From: Kitasatospora paranensis
Lineage (GTDB): Bacteria > Actinomycetota > Actinomycetes > Streptomycetales > Streptomycetaceae
NCBI RefSeq assembly: GCF_039544005.1
Contig: NZ_BAABKV010000001.1
Location: forward strand, 4,774,001-4,838,000
Reading direction: 5' to 3'
DNA length: 64,000 nt
The notes beneath the pieces were generated by a model, which was not told the DNA's origin, made no database searches, and was given only the letters and a program-made list of their open reading frames with translations. How positions within the stretch are numbered: position 1 is the stretch's first letter; every line of letters begins with the position of its first letter. The translations under genes and the position numbers were made by a program. This document shows, piece after piece, positions 54,559 to 62,038 of this stretch.

Positions 54559-55658
54559 TCAGTGCGCGATCGACTCGTAGCCGTCGACCTCGCGCGGGCT
54601 GCGCGGGCCGGGGCCGATGTAGCGCGCGGAGGGGCGCACGAGGCGGCCGGTGCGCTTCTGCTCCAGGATGTGCGCCGACCAGCCGGCCGTCCGGGCACAG
54701 GTGAACATCGAGGTGAACATGTGCGCCGGGACCTCGGCGAAGTCCAGCATGATCGCGGCCCAGAACTCCACGTTGGTGGCGAGCACGCGGTCGGGGCGGC
54801 GGTTGTGCAGCTCCTCCAGCGCGGCCTTCTCCAGCGCCTCGGCGATCTCGAAGCGCGGCGCGCCGAGCTCCTTGGCGGTGCGGCGCAGCACGCGGGCGCG
54901 CGGGTCCTCCGCGCGGTACACGCGGTGGCCGAAGCCCATCAGGCGCTCGCCCTTGTCGAGGGCCTTCTTCACGTAGCCGACCGCGTCGCCGGTGCGCTCG
55001 ATCTCCTCGATCATGCCGAGCACGCGGGACGGCGCGCCGCCGTGCAGCGGGCCGGACATCGCGCCGACGGCGCCGGACAGCGCGGCCGCCACGTCGGCGC
55101 CGGTGGAGGCGATGACGCGGGCGGTGAAGGTGGAGGCGTTCATGCCGTGCTCGGCGGCGGACGTCCAGTAGGCGTCGACAGCCTTGACGTGGCGCGGGTC
55201 GGGCTCGCCGCGCCAGCGGATCATGAACCGCTCGACGACCGTCTCGGCCTTGTCGATCTCGCGCTGCGGGACCATCGGCAGGCCCTGGCCGCGGGCCGAC
55301 TGGGCGACGTACGACAGGGCCATCACGGCGGCCCGGGCGAGGTCGTCGCGGGCCTGCTCGGCGGAGATGTCGAGCAGCGGCTGGAGGCCCCAGACGGGGG
55401 CGAGCATGGCGAGCGCGGACTGCACGTCGACCCGGATGTCACCGGAGTGGACCGGGATCGGGAAGGGCTCCGCGGCGGGCAGGCCCGGATTGAACTTGCC
55501 GTCCACCAGCAGGCCCCACACGTGGCCGAAGGAGACGTGGCCCACCAGTTCGTCGATGTCCACACCGCGGTAGCGCAGCGCGCCCCCTCACGGTCGGGTT
55601 CGGCGATCTCGCTCTCGAAGGCGACTACACCTTCGAGCCCGGGTACGAAGTCGGACAT
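54559..55658 (-). pseudogene. gltA: Citrate synthase, frameshifted near N-terminus
   Basis: Citrate synthase of the short type II-like (citrate synthase 2) form; about 366 residues after repair. It condenses acetyl-CoA with oxaloacetate. Active-site parts are all present: EHGMNASTFTARVIASTGAD, GAVGAMSGPLHGGAP, MGFGHRVYRAEDPRA (catalytic His) and NVEFWAAIMLDF. The start ATG at 55658 has AAGGAG seven bases upstream and reads MSDFVPGLEGVVAFESEIAE; at the C run 55583-55587 the frame slips, and one extra base restores REGGALRYRGVDIDELVG. The shorter frame from 55563 would lack the conserved N-terminus. An inactive copy is unlikely. Confidence 0.88.
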
Positions 55659-55981
55659 CAGACGGCTCCTTCAGTGATCCGTTCCGGCGGGCCGCGGTGG
55701 TGGGGCGGCGCGCCGGGTGACCGGTGGTGGGTTGGCACTCGGTGTCAGCCTTGCAGGCACCCGGTGCATTGCGCCATACACCACCACGGTGATGTTTCCC
55801 CCAACCGGCGCCGTGGCCGGGCCCGTGTCCGGCGCCATTGTCGGACAAACGGGGGAATTCGGGCCCTCGGGGACGATTCCCCGGCAGGTGCCCCGCGAAG
55901 CGGTGGCGAGACACCATATCCCCGCCCCGCGTCGCCCGGACGTGAACACCCGCGAGGCTTGTCGTACGGGATGATGTTGGG
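55659..55981. other. 323-base divergent region between gltA and pdxH
   Basis: Promoter region for both genes. Contains no credible gene and no strong hairpin; an AT-richer TACACCACCACGGTGATG segment lies near 55780. Confidence 0.45.
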
Positions 55982-56680
55982 GTGCCTACCGCGGAACGCC
56001 CCCCGACTGCCCTGACCACGCCGAGCGAGGATCGGCCGGGTCCGGATCTGACCGTCATGCGCAAGCACTACCAGCACGAGGGCCTGGCCGAGGGCGACCT
56101 CGCCGCCGACCCGTTCGAGCAGTTCACGGCCTGGTTCCACGACGCCGCCGAGGCCGGCGTGACCGAGCCCAACGCCATGGTGCTGTCCACCGCGGACGCC
56201 GCCGGCCGGCCCAGCTCGCGCACCGTCCTGCTCAAGGGCTTCGACCGGCGCGGCTTCGTGTTCTACACCAACTACGGCTCCCGGAAGGGTGCCGAACTTG
56301 CGGCGAACCCCCAGGCGGCGCTGCTCTTCCCGTGGATCGCGCTGGCCCGCCAGGTGGTCGTCCGCGGCCGGGTCGAGAAGGTCGGCCGCGACGAGACCGC
56401 CGCGTACTTCCGGACCCGCCCGCACGGCTCCCAGCTCGGCGCCTGGGCCAGCGAACAGTCCAGCCCGGTGGCCGGCCGCGAGGTCCTGGAGCAGCGCTAC
56501 GCCGAGCTCGCGGCCCGCTACCCGGAGGGCGAGGGCGTGCCGGTGCCGCCGTTCTGGGGCGGCTACCGGGTCCTTCCGGAGGCCGTGGAGTTCTGGCAGG
56601 GCCGCGAGAACCGCCTCCACGACCGGCTCTGCTTCCTCGCCGAGGGCGACGGCTGGCGGGTCGAGCGGCTGTGCCCCTGA
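55982..56680 (+). CDS. pdxH: Pyridoxamine 5'-phosphate oxidase
   Basis: 232-residue FMN-dependent oxidase that makes pyridoxal 5'-phosphate. Recognised from RPSSRTVLLKGFDRRGFVFY, FFYTNYGSRKG-type region TNYGSRKGAELAANP, RTRPHGSQLGAWASEQS and the C-terminal FWQGRENRLHDRL. Start GTG at 55982, near a possible -10 element. PLP is a cofactor of the PLP enzymes serC and metM/thrC in this window, but no operon is implied. Confidence 0.94.
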   Translation: MPTAERPPTALTTPSEDRPGPDLTVMRKHYQHEGLAEGDLAADPFEQFTAWFHDAAEAGVTEPNAMVLSTADAAGRPSSRTVLLKGFDRRGFVFYTNYGSRKGAELAANPQAALLFPWIALARQVVVRGRVEKVGRDETAAYFRTRPHGSQLGAWASEQSSPVAGREVLEQRYAELAARYPEGEGVPVPPFWGGYRVLPEAVEFWQGRENRLHDRLCFLAEGDGWRVERLCP

Positions 56681-56941
56681 CGTGCGCCCGAGCGAGGGGG
56701 ATGACCCGTTGGAGCGGTTCCGGCCACGGATGGCCCAACGGCGTGTCCGATAGTGCGTCACATCCCTTCTCCAGGACGGTAATGTTGGCGCGGGTGGACT
56801 GGTCCTGGGGAGGTCCGGTGCTTTCGCGCCGGGCCGTGGCGGCATTGCGCGCCCGGCGGGGTGATCACCCGGCGCCGAGGACGGAGCGCCCGGTTGCATT
56901 TTCCCCTTAGGCGCTTTGACCTCGCAGAATAGAGACTTCCC
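56681..56941 (+). other. Promoter region upstream of the fxs cluster
   Basis: 261 bases. AT-rich stretch TTTTCCCCTTAGG (56897-56910) and TTTGACCTCGCAGAATAG lie just before fxsA; TTGACC and CAGAAT could be parts of a promoter but the spacing is not canonical. No inverted repeat was recognised. Confidence 0.45.
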
Positions 56942-57124
56942 ATGGTCGCTGCACTCGCCACCCGGGCCACCGACGGCCCGTCCGTCGAGGAGCCCGTCAC
57001 ACGGCCTTCGCTTGCCTCGCTCGCCGCACTGGGAACGGACGAACTGACCGCGCAGCTGTACCGCGTACTCCCAGGCGCCGATTCCGGCCAGGTGGCCGTG
57101 GCGGCATTCAACTCCTCGATCTGA
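56942..57124 (+). CDS. fxsA: FxSxx-COOH RiPP precursor peptide
   Basis: 60-residue precursor. It ends in AAFNSSI, the F-x-S-x-x-COOH signature that defines this RiPP family, and is immediately followed (5 bases) by the radical SAM maturase fxsB. The leader is residues 1 to about 50, with TRPSLASLAALGTDELTAQL as a likely recognition helix. FxsB is expected to cross-link the Phe to a neighbouring side chain in the C-terminal pentapeptide. ATG at 56942 starts the only sensible frame; SD is weak. Confidence 0.88.
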   Translation: MVAALATRATDGPSVEEPVTRPSLASLAALGTDELTAQLYRVLPGADSGQVAVAAFNSSI

Positions 57125-57129
57125 CGGGT

Positions 57130-59565
57130 ATGGCGGCGCCCGACGGCCCGCCCGACCCGGCCTGCGCCGGGCTGGTGCCGTTCTCGCAGTTCGTGCTCAA
57201 GGTGCACAGTCGCTGTGATCTCGCCTGTGACCACTGCTACGTGTACGAGCACGCCGACACCAGCTGGCGCGGCAGACCGCGGGCCGTCCTGGAGGAAGTC
57301 CTGGCCAGGACGGCCGAGCGGATCGGAGACCATGTCCGCAGCCACGCCCTGCCCTCCGTGCACGTCGTCCTGCACGGGGGCGAGCCACTGCTGGCCGGTC
57401 CCGCCCTGCTGCGGCGTGCCGCCGAGGAGCTCCACCGGGCACTGCCGCAGGGCTGCACCCTGGACCTGCGGATCCACACCAACGGGGTGCTCCTGAGCCC
57501 CGCGTTCCTGGACCTCTTCGCCGAGTACGGCATCAGGGTCGGCATCTCCCTGGACGGCGACCGCGCCGCCAACGACCGGCACCGCCGGTTCGCGGACGGC
57601 CGCTCCAGCCACGCCAAGGTGCTGGCCGCCCTCGACCTGCTCCGCAGGCCCGAGTACCGCCACCTGTACGCCGGGCTCCTGTGCACCATCGATGTCGAGA
57701 ACGACCCGGTCGCGGTTTACGACGCGCTGGTCGCGCTGGAGCCGCCGAGGATCGACTTCCTGCTGCCGCACGCGACCTGGGACACTCCGCCCTCCCGCCC
57801 GGCCCGGCTCGGCCCTCACCCCTACGCCGACTGGCTGCTCGCCGTGTACGAGCGCTGGACGTCCGGGGGCAGGCCGGTGCCGGTCCGGATGTTCGAGTCC
57901 GTCCACCGGACGCTGCGCGGCCGGTCCAGCCTCACCGAGTCGCTCGGCCTGGACCCTGCCGACCTGGTCGTCATCGAGACCGACGGCTCCTTCGAGCAGG
58001 TCGACAGCCTCAAGACCGCCTACGACGGCGCACCCGCCACGGGTTTCACCGTCTTCGAGCACACCCTCGACCAGGTCGCGGCCCACCCCGGCATCCGTGA
58101 ACGCCAGTCCGGCCTGGCCGGACTCGGCGACCAGTGCCGGAGCTGCCCCGTCGTCCGCTCCTGCGGCGGCGGACTGTACGCCCACCGCTACCGCACCGGC
58201 AGCGGCTTCGCCAATCCCTCGGTCTTCTGCGGAGACCTCATGCGCCTGATCACCACCGTCCGGGATCGCACGGATGCCGCCCCGCCCGCTCGATCCGGGC
58301 AGCCCGAGCCCGTGCAAGCGGTACTGACGGACGGCCAGTTCGACCAGCTCGCCGCCGGACACGGCGATGCGTCCGTCGTCCGGGCCCTGGCGGCATCCCA
58401 ACTCGGCCTCACCCGCACCATGCTGGCGGCCATCGGGGAAGGCCGGCCGGACGCCTGGCAGCTGCTCACCGCCCTGGACGCGGACGCCCCCCGCGGGCTG
58501 GACGCGGTGCTCGGGCACCCGTACGTCCGTGCCTGGGCGGCCCGGTGCCTGCTCGGAGAGCCGGGCGCCGACCTCGGCACGCTCGCCGAGCTCGCCGCTG
58601 CGGCGGCACTGCGTGCCGGGATCCCCTTCGAGCTGCCGGTGCCCGTCCGTGACGGCTTCGTCCACCTCCCCACCCTCGGGCGGCTGATGGTCGGCGGCGT
58701 GGGCGAGGCGCGGTTGGCCGGCACCGCCGACGGCTTCACCGTCCGCGGGCACCGGATCGGCTGGGACACCCCGGCCGAGGGCGCCTGGCAGCCTGTCCGC
58801 AGGGTCGCCCTGCCCGGCTGGACGGTCGCCCTGGAGGACACCGACCCCCAGCGGGCCAGTCACCAGTGGCCGGTGGCCGACCGGCTCGACGAGTCCGCCC
58901 TGCACGGCTGGACGGGCGCGCTGCGCGAGGCATGGGAGCTGATCGGCCGGGACCTCTCCGGCCACGCGCCCGGGATCGCCGCCGGGCTGAGCACCGTCAC
59001 CCCGCTGCGGCCGGGCCCGGACGGTCGCGACGTCAGTGCCGCGGCCCGGCAGGCCTTCGGCGCCGTCGGCATCGCCCGCCCTGCCACCGCACCGATCCTC
59101 GCGCTGCTCCTCGTGCACGAGTTCCAGCACGTCAAACTGGGCGCCGTCCTCGACGGCCACGAGCTGTACGACCGGGCCGACGACCGGCTCTACCACGCCC
59201 CGTGGCGACCCGACCCCCGCCCGCTGGAGGGCCTGTTCCAGGGCACCTACGCCCACCTGGCGGTGACCGAGTTCTGGGGCACCCGGGTCCGTGCGTACGA
59301 CGGGCTGCCGGGGGCGCCCGCCGAGAACGCCCGGCGCCAACTGGCCACGTGGCGGGCGCACACGGCCGCGGCCGTCGAGACCCTGGCCGACTCCGGGTCG
59401 CTCACCGTGCTCGGCGCTCGCATGGTGTCCGGGATGCGCGCCGCTGTCGGCGCCTGGCTGACCCTGCCGGTGGGCCACGCCGCGGAGGCCGCTGCCGACG
59501 AGGAGGCCAAGGCCAACCGTGCCGCCTGGGAAGCCCGTCTCACCGGAGCGGGAGAGCGGGTCTGA
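57130..59565 (+). CDS. fxsB: FxsB radical SAM/SPASM maturase with HEXXH domain
   Basis: 811-residue protein. Residues 1-380 are a radical SAM domain with Cys29, Cys33 and Cys36 in CDLACDHCY and a SPASM auxiliary cluster region (CRSCPVVRSCGGG and FCGDL). Residues 400-811 form a second domain with the metalloprotease-like motif HEFQH (663-667), characteristic of FxsB proteins with a C-terminal HEXXH part. The radical SAM part should install the cross-link in FxsA; the HEXXH part may cleave the leader or be structural. Its start is 5 bases after the precursor stop, so translation is probably coupled. Confidence 0.92.
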   Translation: MAAPDGPPDPACAGLVPFSQFVLKVHSRCDLACDHCYVYEHADTSWRGRPRAVLEEVLARTAERIGDHVRSHALPSVHVVLHGGEPLLAGPALLRRAAEELHRALPQGCTLDLRIHTNGVLLSPAFLDLFAEYGIRVGISLDGDRAANDRHRRFADGRSSHAKVLAALDLLRRPEYRHLYAGLLCTIDVENDPVAVYDALVALEPPRIDFLLPHATWDTPPSRPARLGPHPYADWLLAVYERWTSGGRPVPVRMFESVHRTLRGRSSLTESLGLDPADLVVIETDGSFEQVDSLKTAYDGAPATGFTVFEHTLDQVAAHPGIRERQSGLAGLGDQCRSCPVVRSCGGGLYAHRYRTGSGFANPSVFCGDLMRLITTVRDRTDAAPPARSGQPEPVQAVLTDGQFDQLAAGHGDASVVRALAASQLGLTRTMLAAIGEGRPDAWQLLTALDADAPRGLDAVLGHPYVRAWAARCLLGEPGADLGTLAELAAAAALRAGIPFELPVPVRDGFVHLPTLGRLMVGGVGEARLAGTADGFTVRGHRIGWDTPAEGAWQPVRRVALPGWTVALEDTDPQRASHQWPVADRLDESALHGWTGALREAWELIGRDLSGHAPGIAAGLSTVTPLRPGPDGRDVSAAARQAFGAVGIARPATAPILALLLVHEFQHVKLGAVLDGHELYDRADDRLYHAPWRPDPRPLEGLFQGTYAHLAVTEFWGTRVRAYDGLPGAPAENARRQLATWRAHTAAAVETLADSGSLTVLGARMVSGMRAAVGAWLTLPVGHAAEAAADEEAKANRAAWEARLTGAGERV

Positions 59566-59768
59566 CGGAGTCCCGCAATTCTTGCGGAGGAGAGCCGGCC
59601 ACGCTCTGGCGAGTGAATTCCGGGGCCCTCCGTCAGGGCTGCCGGAAGCCGAACAGGCGCGCCCGGAGCCTGTGATGGGAGCGCCCGGGCGCTGCGGAGG
59701 TGGAGACGCGTCCGGTGGGGTTTTAGTACGGTGTGCGGGCTGCCGGCCGCAGGTGCCGGAGCGGTGCT

Positions 59769-60584
59769 GTGGCCATGGCTCTGGAGGCCGGGTTGTACTC
59801 CCAAGAGGAGCTGACGGACCATCTGCGGATGCTCGGCATCCGGGAGGGCGAGATCCTGCTCGTCCAGGCCTCCGCGCGGGCCGTCGGCGCCGTCCGGGAG
59901 AGGTCCCGGACGGTCGTCGCGGCCCTGCGGCAGGCGCTCGGTCCGCGGGGGACCCTGGTGGCCTACACGGCCACCCCGGAGAACTCCACCACGTCCCTGC
60001 TGCACCGGCTGGCCACCCGCGCCCTCGGTCCGGCCGAACTCCACGACTTCCGGGCGGCCATGCTGCCGCACGACCCGGCGACCACCCCGGCATCGCCCAC
60101 CATGGGGCGGATCGCCGAGGAGATCAGACTGCAGCCCGGCTCGGTGCGCAGCGCCCATCCGCAGACCTCCTTCAGCGCGGTCGGCCCGCGGGCGGAGGAA
60201 CTGATGTCCGATCATGCGCTCGACTGCCATCTGGGTGACCGCTCCCCGGTCAGGCGGCTGTACGACGAGGGGGCCCGGGTCCTCCTGGTCAGCGTGCCCT
60301 GGTCCTGCTGCACGGTCTTCCACCTCGCCGAGTACTGGCAGCCGGACCCGCCGATGCAGTCCTACGCCACGGTCGTCAAGGACGACCGCGGGGCCCGGCA
60401 GTGGGTGGGCTTCCGTGCGCCGAGCCTGGAGACCGGCCACTTCGAGCGGATGGCCGCCGACATCACGGCCGAATCCCCCGACCTGACTGCCACGGGCCGG
60501 CTCGGGGACGCCGCCTGTGTCCTGATGCCGATTGCGGAGAGCGTGGATATGGCAGCCAAATGGCTTCTCAACCAACCACGTTGA
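59769..60584 (+). CDS. AAC(3)-family N-acetyltransferase in the fxs cluster
   Basis: 271-residue protein of the aminoglycoside 3-N-acetyltransferase (antibiotic_NAT) fold. Family parts: LYSQEELTDHLRMLGI, GTLVAYTATPENS, MLPHDPATTPASPTMGRIAE and SAHPQTSFSAVGPRA; a cysteine pair is in VPWSCCTVFH. Members next to fxs genes are part of the peptide cluster and probably acetylate or otherwise modify the peptide, so a resistance role should not be assumed. GTG at 59769 follows GGAG by 7 bases; ATG 59775 is an alternative. Confidence 0.82.
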   Translation: MAMALEAGLYSQEELTDHLRMLGIREGEILLVQASARAVGAVRERSRTVVAALRQALGPRGTLVAYTATPENSTTSLLHRLATRALGPAELHDFRAAMLPHDPATTPASPTMGRIAEEIRLQPGSVRSAHPQTSFSAVGPRAEELMSDHALDCHLGDRSPVRRLYDEGARVLLVSVPWSCCTVFHLAEYWQPDPPMQSYATVVKDDRGARQWVGFRAPSLETGHFERMAADITAESPDLTATGRLGDAACVLMPIAESVDMAAKWLLNQPR

Positions 60585-60696
60585 CCACATCCGTCCCTCG
60601 TACGAGTTACGGCCCTATTCCCATCGGGAAGAAGACCTTCCTAGACTGACAAGCCCGAACGCGGTCGGGAGTCGGAGAGTCTCGGGGGAGGCGCGT

Positions 60697-62038
60697 GTGA
60701 ACGGACCGGGGGATGGGACAAAGAGCCTGCGCGCCCGTATTTCTTCCTTTCGTATGCGCACGCTCCGCGTCCCACGGGCCGGGCGCCGGATCCGAACCAC
60801 TGGGTCGCCAAGCTCTACGACGACCTCGTCGAGGCGATCACGATGATCACCGACGTGCCCGACGGCGCCCCGGTCGGCTTCATGGACCAATCGATGCACC
60901 AGGGGCAGCTCTGGGCCGAGCGGCTGGCCAAGGAGCTCGCCACCTGCCGGGTGTTCGTTCCGCTGTACTCACCGCGCTACTTCAAGAGCCATGCCTGCGG
61001 GCAGGAGTGGCACGCCTTCAGCCAGCGGCCGGTCTACCGCCGCCGCCACGAAGGCGAGGAGACCAGCGGAATCGTCCCCGGGCTGTGGATCGCCACCAAG
61101 CACTACACGCTGCCCCGCTGCGCCAGCGACCTCCAGTTCAACCACGGGAGTTTCGGCCCGGACTACGCCGCGGAGGGGCTCTACGCGCTGATCAAGCTGT
61201 CCGACTACCGGGCGCAGTACGAACGGGCCGTCCACCGCCTCGCCGAGCGGATCGTCGAGGTCGCCGAGCAGACGGTCATCCCGGTCGGCCCGCCGCTGGA
61301 CTTCGAGAGCCTGCCCAGCGCCTTCGGCACGCCGGAGCCCACCGGCGCCCTGCACATCTCGGTGTACTCCTGCCGGCGCGGCGAACTCCCCGCCGGCCGC
61401 GGCGAGGAGTGCTACGGGGACGTCCGCACCGACTGGCAGCCCTACCGCCCGGACTCCCGCAGACCGCTCGCCGAGGACGCCGCCGAGGTCGCCCGGAACA
61501 TGGGATTCCGTCCCACCGTCCACGAGTTCGAGACCGAGGCGACCGCGATGCTCGGCACCGCCGACCCGGCGGCCCCGGGTGTGCTGCTGGTCGATCGCTG
61601 GGCACTCCACGACAGCCCGCGCCGCGAGGACCTGCGCCGGGTCGACCGGCGCAACCCCGACTGGCTCACCGCCCTCGAACCGTGGAACACCGCGGACGAC
61701 GAGTGCGCGGACGAGGACGGCGAACTCGGCCGCCTCAGCGAGGACGTCCTGCGCAACGCGCACGGCGGGCTGCGCCCTTCGCTGCGTGGCGGCAACCCGT
61801 CGGCCCCCGCCACCCTCCAGGAGTTCCGGGGCGCCATGGAGCGGGCCGTCATGCGGGCCAGCGACGGCTTCGAGCGGCGCCACGAACCGAAGACCCATGT
61901 ACCCGAGGCCCGCAGGAGCGTCCAGCAGGCCGACTTCGAATCCGGCCGGCGGCCCCGGCTCGCACCGCTTCACATGCCAGGCGACGACGAGAACGGCGGT
62001 GGCACCGCACGGGCCACGCCCGGGGAGGACTGTTATGA
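60697..62038 (+). pseudogene. fxsC: TIR-like protein FxsC, frameshifted
   Basis: About 447 residues after repair. The first 190 residues are a TIR-like domain: ARPYFFLSYAHAP is the beta-A strand with the usual FLSY core, VPDGAPVGFMDQSMHQG the BB loop, and CGQEWHAF contains a candidate catalytic glutamate. GTG at 60697 follows GGGGGAGG by five bases. The frame slips at the G run 60708-60712 and again at GGGG 62022-62025; adding one base at each makes a protein that stops at TGA 62036, overlapping the ATG of fxsT. Role unknown; TIR domains act as NAD-degrading enzymes or scaffolds. Confidence 0.82.

Noticed and set aside
59769..60584. Aminoglycoside resistance gene
   Set aside because: Genomic context is an fxs peptide cluster and such members are known there; fold similarity alone does not support a resistance call.
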